Under the pieces are notes generated by a model, which made no database searches, had not been told where the DNA came from, and was given only the letters and a program-made list of their open reading frames with translations. Below are positions 1 through 6,378 of a DNA stretch of 11,272 nucleotides, one piece after another. How positions within the stretch are numbered: position 1 is the stretch's first letter; every line of letters begins with the position of its first letter. The position numbers were made by a program, and so were the translations under genes. The stretch is taken from contig JAUWCW010000033.1 of the NCBI GenBank assembly GCA_030609125.1, positions 1 through 11,272 on the forward strand, in the 5' to 3' direction. This stretch comes from JAUWCW01 sp030609125 [NCBI: Candidatus Rokuibacteriota bacterium]. GTDB lineage: Bacteria > JAUVQV01.

Positions 1-253
1 CGCAGTCTTTCACCAGCCGGAGCGCCCCGGGAGAAAGCCCCGCTCCGTAGCTCGAAACCGTGACGAAGTCCACCGTGGATCGAGTGTTGAGGGCGCGGAC
101 GAGATCTGCCAGAAAGACAAAGGAGCCCTTGAGGACGCCGATTACGGTAAGCGGTTCCCCGTCGGCGTCGTCGTCTATTGCCGCCGCCAGCCTGTGGACG
201 GCTTTTCTTATGGCCCTCGGTCCGTGGAGGGGCTTCAGTTCCTCGTGCGGCAT
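1..253 (-). CDS. hpt: Hypoxanthine phosphoribosyltransferase, N-terminal 84 residues (cut by window edge)
   Basis: The minus strand reads from ATG at 253 to the window edge without a stop. The product transfers phosphoribose from PRPP to hypoxanthine or guanine in cytoplasmic purine salvage. Seen: an amphipathic N-terminal stretch, then the HPRT core PLTVIGVLKGSFVFLADL (residues 34-51), whose LKG is the pyrophosphate-binding loop, then VDFVTVSSYG (61-70), the start of the flexible loop conserved as SSYG-G--S-G. The PRPP-binding motif (usually EDI-D-G-T) lies outside the window. The start matches the usual distance of family starts from LKGSF, and no in-frame ATG or GTG lies just upstream. No Shine-Dalgarno sequence precedes it, while a promoter sits so close that the mRNA may be leaderless. 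The gene is divergent from the lipoprotein gene at 318. Family identity is near certain; preference for hypoxanthine over guanine cannot be read from this part. Confidence 0.92.
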   Translation of the reverse strand, partial: MPHEELKPLHGPRAIRKAVHRLAAAIDDDADGEPLTVIGVLKGSFVFLADLVRALNTRSTVDFVTVSSYGAGLSPGALRLVKDC

Positions 254-259
254 GGTATT

Positions 260-288
260 CTTGTACTCGACAGACCGTTGCCAGTCAA
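260..288 (-). promoter_or_regulatory. Sigma-70-like promoter for hpt, possibly giving a leaderless mRNA
   Basis: On the minus strand TTGACT (288-283, 5 of 6 consensus) is followed after exactly 17 bases by TACAAG (265-260, 4 of 6). Only six bases separate the -10 box from the hpt ATG, so transcription would start at or next to the start codon. This fits the absence of a ribosome binding site. The call rests on box matching alone. Confidence 0.42.
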
Positions 289-317
289 GAAAGAAGGATA
301 CAGAGGGAGGAAATACC

Positions 318-800
318 ATGGAAAGAAAAAGATCGCGGTCCTTTCTGCTGGCGGCGTTCATTCTGTCGCTGGGAGGTCTTTTACTATCCTGCGGAGAGGG
401 AGACGGGAGCAGGGGAAGTGACGGAGAGAGAGAAAAGATAAAGAGCGAAGACGTGAGGCGTGAGATCGGGGAAGCCTACGAGGCGACGAAAGGCTATCTG
501 ATCCAGACCGGGGACGACCTGGCGCAGAGCTTTAATGAGCGCATGGGCGCTCTCGCGGAAGACATCGATCGTCTCGGTGAGAGGGCCGCCGCCGCACAGG
601 AGCGCGGCCGGGAAGAGGCGGATCGGGCGCTGCAAGCGCTGAAGGAGAAGGAAGAGGCGGCAAGAGAGAAACTGGAGGAGTTCAAGGCCGCCGGCGGGGA
701 GATGAAAAAGGAGGCCGCGGAAAAACTCGACAGGGCGCTGCGTGAACTGGAGGAAGCTTACCGCAGGGCGCGAGAGCGTTACGAGGGGTCTAAGGATTGA
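318..800 (+). CDS. Small lipoprotein with a long charged coiled coil, function unknown
   Basis: The 160-residue product starts at ATG 318, directly behind a strong ribosome binding site (AGGGAGGA, 302-310). The frame stays open upstream to 60, but that part lacks a start signal and runs antisense over hpt. Residues 1-25 form a lipoprotein signal peptide: basic MERKRSR, a hydrophobic stretch, then lipobox LLSC with C25 as the lipidated cysteine. After a Gly/Ser/Glu linker, residues 40-158 are almost wholly Glu/Lys/Arg/Ala with heptad-like spacing, predicting a long helical coiled coil. There is no enzymatic motif. It probably sits on the periplasmic face of a membrane as a structural or spacer protein, like other small Ala/Glu/Lys-rich envelope lipoproteins; this role is inference. 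Its 3' end overlaps the 3' end of hflX by 22 nt. Confidence 0.85.
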   Translation: MERKRSRSFLLAAFILSLGGLLLSCGEGDGSRGSDGEREKIKSEDVRREIGEAYEATKGYLIQTGDDLAQSFNERMGALAEDIDRLGERAAAAQERGREEADRALQALKEKEEAAREKLEEFKAAGGEMKKEAAEKLDRALRELEEAYRRARERYEGSKD

Positions 801-2422
801 CGCCGGGGCCAGAGAATCTCCTCTATCGCCCCCAGAAGAGGTGTGAACGTGGCCGCATCGAGGGCGCAGACAGGGACGGCGTTGAACCTCCGGCAGAGTG
901 TCGTGCTCAGACCGCGGGGCAGCAGGTCGGTCTTGTTGAAAACGAGGAGCCGCCGCTTTCCGTCCAGGCCCAGTTTTTCGAGAAGGCTGTTCACCGAAGC
1001 GATGTGCTGCTCGAAGCGTGGGTTCGCCGCGTCGACGGCGTGAAGGAGAAGGTCCGCGTCCTCCATCTCCTCCAGCGTCGCCTTGAAGGCGTTGAAGAGG
1101 TCTTTCGGAAGATCGCGGATGAAGCCGACGGTGTCGGTGATGATTACGTCCCGCTCCCTGGGAAAGCGCAGGCGCCTGCTCGAGGTATCCAGCGTGGCGA
1201 ACATCCTGGATTCCGTCAGCGTCGCGCTTGAGGTGAGGGCGTTGAGGAGGGTGGACTTGCCGGCGTTGGTGTAGCCCACAATGGAGACGATGGGAATTCC
1301 CGCCCGGGAGCGTCGCGCCTTGCGCTGCCGGCGCGACCGGGAGATGGCCTTGAGCTGTTTTTCGAGGACGGCGATTCTCTCACGCACACGCCTGCGGTCG
1401 ATTTCAAGCTTCATCTCTCCCGGCCCCCGGCCGCCGATGCCTCCCATGAGCCTCGACATGGCGGTCCCCCTGCCGGTGAGGCGGGGAAGCCGGTACTTGA
1501 GCTGCGCGAGCTCGACCTGCACCTTGCCCTCCCTGCTGTGCGCACGCCTGGCGAAAATGTCCAGGATCAGCTGGCTCCGGTCGATGACCTTCAGCTCCGT
1601 GGCTTCGGCTATCCTCTTTCCCTGGCCGGGGGTGAGGTCCTGATCGAAGACGATGACGGTGGCCCCAAGCTGCATGGAGCGTATGACGAGCTCTTCGAGC
1701 TTCCCGCGGCCGAGAAGGTGTCTGGGGTCGATGCGCGAAGGCCGCTGCATAATGGTGTCCGCAACAGCGAGGTCGCCGGAGGCGGCGAGCTCTTTCAGCT
1801 CATCCATGGAATCCTCCTGGGCGTACCGCGGTCCCGTGCTGACGGAGACGAGGGTGGCGCGTTCGGCGGCATGGTGAGTTTTCATGACGGCCGCGGCGGC
1901 CCTGCCCATTTCCTCCTCCAGGGCGGAGATGAAGGCGGCGGCGTCAAAGTCGAGGCGGTGAAAGTCGACGGGAGGGTGGACCTCGGTGACGTCTCCCTCC
2001 CTGGTCCCGGGTTTGAGTGATCCGAGGTGTATCATCCCCGGAAGTCCGTCACGGTCGACTCCTATGGCGGCGAGAAGGTCGAGGCGCAGCAGGGCAAGGT
2101 CGGTGAGGTCGTCCCTGCTCAAAGGTTCTCCCTTGAGATGGGTGTGCACCAGGCGCACCCCCCGGAGCATTCTGTTGCCGAGAGGGTACTCTTTCAGCTC
2201 CGGGAGAAACAGTCCCCGTGCTGTGCCGACCACGACGTGCGAAAGGCGGCCGCTGCGTTCTACAAACACACCCACCTGGCGGTTCAGGTCGGCCGAGATG
2301 GAGGTGAGGGTGCGGGCGGCTTCTGCCGAAATGATCTCCCTGGCGGGAACTTTTCTTCGGGAAAGACGCTCCAGGCGGCGAAGATCAGCTGGTTTCAGCC
2401 CGTTCAGGTTTCCGTGGAGCAC
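779..2422 (-). CDS. hflX: GTPase HflX with long N-terminal extension
   Basis: The product is a 547-residue TRAFAC-class GTPase that binds the 50S subunit and, in studied bacteria, splits stalled or heat-damaged ribosomes. Seen: an N-terminal extension (1-185) with LVHTHLKGEPLS and LTDLALLRLDLLAAI; the HflX ribosome-binding domain (about 186-365) with GGRGPGE at 330-336 and a basic linker; then the G domain with G1 GYTNAGKST (383-391), G2 in FATLD (408-412), G3 DTVGF (430-434) and G4 NKTD (496-499). The usual SA of G5 appears as CALDA (519-523). E. coli HflX is about 426 residues; the extra N-terminus is known from other HflX lineages. The GTG start at 2422 fits the family pattern GNL-GLKP right after the start. 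Its upstream spacer is shared with divergent pcm. The identity is firm; a ribosome-rescue role is carried over from the family. Confidence 0.97.
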   Translation of the reverse strand: MLHGNLNGLKPADLRRLERLSRRKVPAREIISAEAARTLTSISADLNRQVGVFVERSGRLSHVVVGTARGLFLPELKEYPLGNRMLRGVRLVHTHLKGEPLSRDDLTDLALLRLDLLAAIGVDRDGLPGMIHLGSLKPGTREGDVTEVHPPVDFHRLDFDAAAFISALEEEMGRAAAAVMKTHHAAERATLVSVSTGPRYAQEDSMDELKELAASGDLAVADTIMQRPSRIDPRHLLGRGKLEELVIRSMQLGATVIVFDQDLTPGQGKRIAEATELKVIDRSQLILDIFARRAHSREGKVQVELAQLKYRLPRLTGRGTAMSRLMGGIGGRGPGEMKLEIDRRRVRERIAVLEKQLKAISRSRRQRKARRSRAGIPIVSIVGYTNAGKSTLLNALTSSATLTESRMFATLDTSSRRLRFPRERDVIITDTVGFIRDLPKDLFNAFKATLEEMEDADLLLHAVDAANPRFEQHIASVNSLLEKLGLDGKRRLLVFNKTDLLPRGLSTTLCRRFNAVPVCALDAATFTPLLGAIEEILWPRRQSLDPS

Positions 2423-2458
2423 TCTGTACTAAACCTCTCTTTCATCCCGTTTCGCTTC

Positions 2459-2488
2459 ATTCTCCCGGTTTGGCCGCCCCCCTGTCAA
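2459..2488 (-). promoter_or_regulatory. Candidate hflX promoter
   Basis: On the minus strand a perfect TTGACA (2488-2483) is followed, after 18 bases, by GAGAAT (2464-2459, 4 of 6). The 5' leader to the GTG at 2422 would be about 30 nt. The -35 box lies inside the CCTGTCA/TGACAGG inverted repeat. The -10 box is weak, so confidence is modest. Confidence 0.35.
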
Positions 2489-2511
2489 CGTGACAGGCTT
2501 TTCTTGACAGG
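2481..2511. repeat. Triple TGACAGG repeat (inverted pair plus direct copy) between hflX and pcm
   Basis: CCTGTCA (2481-2487), ACG, TGACAGG (2491-2497) form a perfect 7-bp inverted repeat. A further TGACAGG follows at 2505-2511, 14 bases from the second copy. The outer copies contain the TTGACA boxes assigned to the two divergent genes. This is either an operator for a regulator of both genes or partly a by-product of two back-to-back -35 boxes. No regulator can be named. Confidence 0.5.
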
Positions 2512-2532
2512 GCTCCCCGGCTCGTGTACGAA
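2504..2532 (+). promoter_or_regulatory. Candidate pcm promoter
   Basis: A perfect TTGACA (2504-2509) is followed at 17 bases by TACGAA (2527-2532), only 3 of 6 matches. The leader to the GTG at 2586 would be roughly 45-50 nt. The -35 is convincing, the -10 is not; an activator could compensate. Confidence 0.3.
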
Positions 2533-2574
2533 GAGAGAGGAATGGGTGAGGGCTCCCTCCCGGGAGGGGGGGAG

Positions 2575-2589
2575 ATGAGAAAAGAGTGA
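2575..2589 (+). other. Four-codon reading frame MRKE overlapping the pcm start
   Basis: ATG AGA AAA GAG TGA begins directly behind the purine-rich GGAGGGGGGGAG tract and ends so that its TGA overlaps the GTG start of pcm (GTGA at 2586-2589). Such an arrangement could couple translation, or it could be chance in a purine-rich leader. Confidence 0.2.
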
Positions 2590-3353
2590 CCATCCAGCGC
2601 AAAAAGAGACTTGGCACGATCACCGCGGCGGCCTTGGCGGCATGGTTCGTTGTCGCCGCGCAGGGCAGCCCGGCCCGGGCGGGAGAGGGCGATTATTCCT
2701 CCCGGCGGGAGGCCATGGTGGCCGGGGACATCGAGAGGCGCGGCGTCCGCGCGGAGAACGTGCTCAAGGCCATGCGCGCTGTTCCACGGCACCTCTTCGT
2801 CCCCGAAAGGCTCCGCTCCCGGGCCTACCAGGACAGCCCCCTGCCGATCGGCCTGGGGCAGACCATATCCCAGCCCTACGTGGTGGCCCTCATGACCGAC
2901 GCGCTGCAGCTCGACGGTGATGACCGGGTGCTGGAGATAGGCACCGGTTCCGGCTACCAGGCGGCGGTCCTGGCGGAAATCGTCGCCGAGGTCTACTCGG
3001 TGGAAATCATTCCCGAACTCGCTGCCGGCGCGGCGGCAAACCTCAAGGCGGCAGGCTACGACGCCGTGGCGACCAGAACGGGCGACGGCTACTACGGGTG
3101 GCCCCGGGCGGGCCCCTTCGACGCCATCATTGTCACGGCCGCGGCCAACCATGTTCCGCCGCCGCTTGTCGAGCAGCTCAAGACCGGGGGGCGGCTCATA
3201 CTTCCCCTGGGCTCGACGACGTACGTCCAGACCCTCACGCTCCTGAGGAAAACCGAGGAGAAGGTCCTGGTGGATCAAATGGACAGTGTCCGTTTCGTTC
3301 CCATGGTCGGGGAGGCGCAGAAGCCCTTTCCGGCCAGCGATGCTCCGAGGTAG
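2586..3353 (+). CDS. pcm: Protein-L-isoaspartate O-methyltransferase with signal peptide
   Basis: The 255-residue product belongs to the PCMT family, which uses S-adenosylmethionine to methylate isoaspartyl residues in aged proteins so that they can revert to aspartate. Seen: signal peptide (1-32) with basic QRKKR, a hydrophobic core and an AxA cleavage site ARA|G; then the PCMT body with [10 protein letters not shown] (64-73), QTISQP (92-97) holding the conserved active-site serine, the SAM motif LEIGTGSGY (116-124), an acidic residue after VYSVE, and GGRLILPLG near the end. The body after the signal is about 220 residues, the full usual length, so the signal is an addition and not a mis-set start. 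The GTG at 2586 lies behind a GGAGG tract (2562-2574). Its 3' end overlaps the opposite-strand membrane-protein gene by 79 nt. PCMT identity is firm; export is a prediction that raises the question of how the enzyme gets SAM. Confidence 0.94.
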   Translation: MTIQRKKRLGTITAAALAAWFVVAAQGSPARAGEGDYSSRREAMVAGDIERRGVRAENVLKAMRAVPRHLFVPERLRSRAYQDSPLPIGLGQTISQPYVVALMTDALQLDGDDRVLEIGTGSGYQAAVLAEIVAEVYSVEIIPELAAGAAANLKAAGYDAVATRTGDGYYGWPRAGPFDAIIVTAAANHVPPPLVEQLKTGGRLILPLGSTTYVQTLTLLRKTEEKVLVDQMDSVRFVPMVGEAQKPFPASDAPR

Positions 3354-5644
3354 CTGAGAGCGCCGAGAAGAAAAACCACCCTGAAGCCCGCCGCCGTGGC
3401 GATCATGATTGCCAGAACCGGGGCCACGACGGAAAAGAAACCGTTCACCGCCCACGCCAGGGGGATGAGGCCTTGGCCCCGCAGTCCCAGGTGCCTTATC
3501 CCGCCCGGAAAGAGCATCCCCATCACAAGACCTGCCGGAGAAAGAACGGCGAAGACCCATGCCACTCTGACAGGAACGGTAAGCCCCGAGAGAAGCTCCG
3601 CGGCCGGGCGGCCCACAACGGCATAGGCGAGACAGAGCAGACCCGCGGCGAGTGCGGCTTTCCACAGTTTCCCCGGAGGGACATCGCGGGAGAGGTAGCT
3701 TCCGGCGCCGGAAGAGACGAGAAGGGTGAAGATGGCGGTGCAAACGGCCGTGACGGGATGCTCCAGGGGCAGTATGAGGTAGTGCATGGCGCCCACTTCG
3801 ACAAGCATGAAGCCCGCTCCCAGGAAACCGAAATAGGTCGCCTCGGATGCGCGCAAGCGGGACTTTCTCCGGGCAAAGAGGACGGGGAGAAGAACAAAAA
3901 CCAGTCCCAGGAGCACAACCTGCACGAGAATCAGCTGAACAAGGTAACCCTCGATCACAAAAAAATCCCACTTCCCCTCGACCAGTGAGTACACCCTTCG
4001 CAGGGTCGAAAGTCGGAGACTTTCATGAAAGAAGGGCCGGTCGTCAGTGGTGGGGGCTATGTCGAAGGCGTAATCCCGGACAAAGCCGGGGGCCGTCGCC
4101 GGATCGGCGAGAGTGGAGAAAGCCCGGGCAAGGTTTCCTCCCCGGGAGCGGATATTGATTTCCGCCGATGCCGGGTCAAGTCCCCGGTAGAAGACCGGAT
4201 CAAACCAGAGCCGGCTGGAGAAATCCTTCATCGCCGCTATTTCCTGATCGGCAAAAGGCTCCTTCTTAACCAGAAAACAAAGGAGCTCGAGGCTTCTCAG
4301 GGCGAGGACACTGCCGCCCGGATCCTCGACACCCGCCCGGGAAAGGGAGCCGAGGAGCGTGGTGAAAAGTCTCAGCTCCGACCGGTACGGCGGAGTGATA
4401 TAGATGCTGATGCTCAGGATCCCTTCCTCGGCGAGCCCGTCCAGGTACGACGTGAACGCCTCCACTGTCAGGCGGTAGTCCTCGCCTCCTCCTGCCGCCG
4501 AGTACGGCAGGGTGCCGGTGAGGTCAAGATCGATAAGATCATAAACATCCGCACGCCCCCGGAGGATGTTGCGCCCGAACCCGGGGATGACGGGGCCGGA
4601 GCACGGGGATCCATCGAGCATCCCCTTTGTCAGCAGAAGGCGGTGGACGCCGGGGTTGGAAGCGGTGCAGTCGACTCGGGCGGCACGATAGCGCTCGGCC
4701 AGCAAAGCCCGATGCCCCCCCCTCGGGTCCAGGAGCAGCACATCACCTCCCGCCTTCATGGCAAAAGCGAGGGACGACGGCAGGTAGTCGAGATAGTCAA
4801 AGGATGCGCTCGGGTCAGCAAGGGTGACGGTGCTCACCGCCGCACCGTCGACGGCGATGCCAGCCTGCCCGGGCAGTGCCCCCCGGAAGCTAAGGCTCAG
4901 GCCGGGGGCGTGTCTGACGCCGGGGCTCGCGAACAGATGCACCTGCCCGTATCCGCTGTCGAGCTCAGCCAGGATCTCCGCGCCTTCCATCCCGAGCAGA
5001 AGGGGGAGGGGCTTGTACGGCGAGGGGACGACCCTGATGACAGGGGGGTTGACGAGGGAGATGACGAGGCACACAGCGACGGCGGCGGACGAAAGAATTC
5101 TCAGGCGAACCCCGCCGAGGAAGACCGAACCGCAGATGGCCAGGGCGGAGCTCACCATCACGGCCTGGCCTGGACTCATCCATGACTGCAGGAGCAGAAC
5201 GATGACAGTCCCCGCCGCGGCGCCGGTGAGATCGGCGCCGTATAATCTTCCGGACTGATCTGGGCGGAGGGAGAAAGCCGAGACCAGGATGCAGCCGGCG
5301 ATGAAGAAGGGGAGGGCGAGCAGCAGGTAGTAGAGCGAAACGTAGAGGATCTGCAGCCTGTCCCAGGAGATGCGCACGGGGTCGAAGGGCACCTGAAGAA
5401 TGGCGAGATAGGAAAGGGCCATACTGCCGCCGAGAAAAATAAAATACCAGGGCCGAAGGGGCAGCGCCCGCCCCCGCCAGGATCTGAACAAGGCGCAGAA
5501 GCTTCCGCTGGCGGCAAGGCCCAGCATGGCAATACTCACCACCATGAAGGCGAAGTGGTACCAGAGGGCGATCGAGAAGATCCGCAGGAGAAGAATCTCG
5601 AAGCTCAGCGCCGCCAGGGAGGAGAAGAATATTGCAGGGAGCAT
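3275..5644 (-). CDS. Multi-pass membrane protein with degenerate spermidine-synthase-like domain
   Basis: The 789-residue product has about six transmembrane helices at the N-terminus (1-200), a soluble region (about 205-555) and about seven helices at the C-terminus (560-770). The soluble region follows the layout of the membrane-fused spermidine-synthase-like family: a Rossmann beginning [10 protein letters not shown] (301-310), [11 protein letters not shown] (368-378), [20 protein letters not shown] (393-412) and PTTDDRPFF (531-539). The glycine-rich SAM motif is altered, and of the two acidic residues in the aminopropyltransferase D-STDP motif only the first is kept (D374; the second is G377). 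True polyamine synthesis is therefore unlikely. ATG 5644 lies 8 nt after the stop of the upstream methyltransferase and has no ribosome binding site, suggesting coupled translation. The C-terminal 26 residues are encoded in the overlap with pcm. Family resemblance is good; the role (transport or envelope modification) is unknown. Confidence 0.85.
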   Translation of the reverse strand: MLPAIFFSSLAALSFEILLLRIFSIALWYHFAFMVVSIAMLGLAASGSFCALFRSWRGRALPLRPWYFIFLGGSMALSYLAILQVPFDPVRISWDRLQILYVSLYYLLLALPFFIAGCILVSAFSLRPDQSGRLYGADLTGAAAGTVIVLLLQSWMSPGQAVMVSSALAICGSVFLGGVRLRILSSAAVAVCLVISLVNPPVIRVVPSPYKPLPLLLGMEGAEILAELDSGYGQVHLFASPGVRHAPGLSLSFRGALPGQAGIAVDGAAVSTVTLADPSASFDYLDYLPSSLAFAMKAGGDVLLLDPRGGHRALLAERYRAARVDCTASNPGVHRLLLTKGMLDGSPCSGPVIPGFGRNILRGRADVYDLIDLDLTGTLPYSAAGGGEDYRLTVEAFTSYLDGLAEEGILSISIYITPPYRSELRLFTTLLGSLSRAGVEDPGGSVLALRSLELLCFLVKKEPFADQEIAAMKDFSSRLWFDPVFYRGLDPASAEINIRSRGGNLARAFSTLADPATAPGFVRDYAFDIAPTTDDRPFFHESLRLSTLRRVYSLVEGKWDFFVIEGYLVQLILVQVVLLGLVFVLLPVLFARRKSRLRASEATYFGFLGAGFMLVEVGAMHYLILPLEHPVTAVCTAIFTLLVSSGAGSYLSRDVPPGKLWKAALAAGLLCLAYAVVGRPAAELLSGLTVPVRVAWVFAVLSPAGLVMGMLFPGGIRHLGLRGQGLIPLAWAVNGFFSVVAPVLAIMIATAAGFRVVFLLGALSYLGASLAGKGFCASPTMGTKRTLSI

Positions 5645-5652
5645 GAATAGAG

Positions 5653-6222
5653 TCAGAGTCGCGTGAACAGCGCGGCGCGGCTGAGGCGAATCGGCGGGGA
5701 GAGGGCCTGAGCGAAACCCGACTCCTCGGCGCCGGCGACGATGTCGGAAAAGAGAGCCCGGCTCACGTGGAAAGAGGGCTCGGCGTAAAGCAGACGGGAA
5801 CCTTTCCGCAGAAGCGAGCGCACCTCCCGGAAAAGCCTTGGAGGGTCAGTCACCTCGTGGGCCATCCAGAAGAGGAGGGCGAAGTCGGCCTCGAGATCGT
5901 CAAGCCCAAGGGAGTCCTCCCGGCTGAGATGGGGCACGATCCTGTCGGCGACACCCGCACGGGCAGCCCGTTTCATCATGACGTCAAGCATCTTCTCCTG
6001 TATGTCGAGCGCGTGGACCCGGCCGCGCGGCCCCACGATCCGGGCCATGCCGATGGAGAAGTGACCCATGCCGCAGCCGACGTCGATGCATGTCACTCCG
6101 CTCCGCAGGTATTCCCCGAGAAGGGCGGAGGGTGAGTGCAGGAGTCGGCGGAGGACGTTGTCGAACGAGTACGCGAACCACCACGGACAGACGTGCGTTC
6201 CGGACCGGACCTGCTTTTCCAT
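5653..6222 (-). CDS. Class I SAM-dependent methyltransferase, CPWW type
   Basis: The 189-residue cytoplasmic protein starts with a Cys-Pro-Trp-Trp motif (12-15) and FDNVLRRLLH, then shows SAM motif I DVGCGMGHFS (47-56), the acidic end of strand 2 (ALD, D73), DADRIV-like features and FWMAHEV (118-124) at strand 4. This matches a short methyltransferase family common in Desulfobacterota and other anaerobes whose substrate is not established. The frame is open up to 6324, but ATG 6222 is preferred: a promoter (TGGTCA-17-TACAAT) lies between the two and homologues begin close to CPWW. GGAG sits 11 nt before the ATG. It leads a two-gene operon with the spermidine-synthase-like membrane protein, 8 nt apart, so it may modify the same compound or lipid that protein handles; that link is inference. 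Confidence 0.88.
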   Translation of the reverse strand: MEKQVRSGTHVCPWWFAYSFDNVLRRLLHSPSALLGEYLRSGVTCIDVGCGMGHFSIGMARIVGPRGRVHALDIQEKMLDVMMKRAARAGVADRIVPHLSREDSLGLDDLEADFALLFWMAHEVTDPPRLFREVRSLLRKGSRLLYAEPSFHVSRALFSDIVAGAEESGFAQALSPPIRLSRAALFTRL

Positions 6223-6240
6223 GCCTTCTCGGTCTCCGCG

Positions 6241-6261
6241 GTAGCGCAATTGTAGCGAATT
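6241..6261. repeat. Short tandem repeat GTAGCGCAATT / GTAGCGAATT over the methyltransferase promoter
   Basis: GTAGCGCAATT (6241-6251) is followed directly by GTAGCGAATT (6252-6261). The junction contains the -10 box of the minus-strand promoter. It could be a regulator site or a chance duplication; nothing identifies a binding protein. Confidence 0.35.
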
Positions 6262-6277
6262 CGTCCCGCCTTGACCA
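6249..6277 (-). promoter_or_regulatory. Promoter of the methyltransferase/membrane-protein operon
   Basis: On the minus strand TGGTCA (6277-6272, 4 of 6) precedes TACAAT (6254-6249, 5 of 6) by exactly 17 bases. The predicted transcription start near 6242 leaves a leader of about 20 nt to ATG 6222 and excludes the far-upstream start at 6324. Confidence 0.5.
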
Positions 6278-6340
6278 CACCTTGGGTGATATCCGGAAAC
6301 ACCCCCAACGCAGTCGCAGGCCATTTATGCAATACTTCGG

Positions 6341-6346
6341 TATAAT
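6341..6346 (+). promoter_or_regulatory. -10 box of the lpdA promoter
   Basis: A perfect TATAAT stands 32 nt before the GTG start of the dehydrogenase gene, giving a leader of about 26 nt. No TTGACA-like box is found at 16-18 nt upstream (the bases there are near AGGCCA), so an activator or a minimal promoter is implied. Confidence 0.42.
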
Positions 6347-6378
6347 CTGCGGCATCGTCGGATAACGGGGGAAAACGT

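Noticed and set aside
60-317. N-terminal extension of the lipoprotein frame (246 residues in all)
   Set aside because: It runs antisense over the hpt gene, has no start signal, and would put the signal peptide in mid-protein; ATG 318 has a strong ribosome binding site.
2457-3971. 504-residue minus-strand open frame
   Set aside because: It lies over pcm and the membrane-protein gene in another frame, is rich in Arg/Gly/Pro/His, and shows no domain.
4025-5185. 386-residue plus-strand open frame
   Set aside because: Antisense to the membrane-protein gene, with shadow-like composition and no recognisable domain.
6223-6324. Longer N-terminus for the CPWW methyltransferase
   Set aside because: The promoter TGGTCA-17-TACAAT lies inside this stretch and the extra residues look unlike the family.
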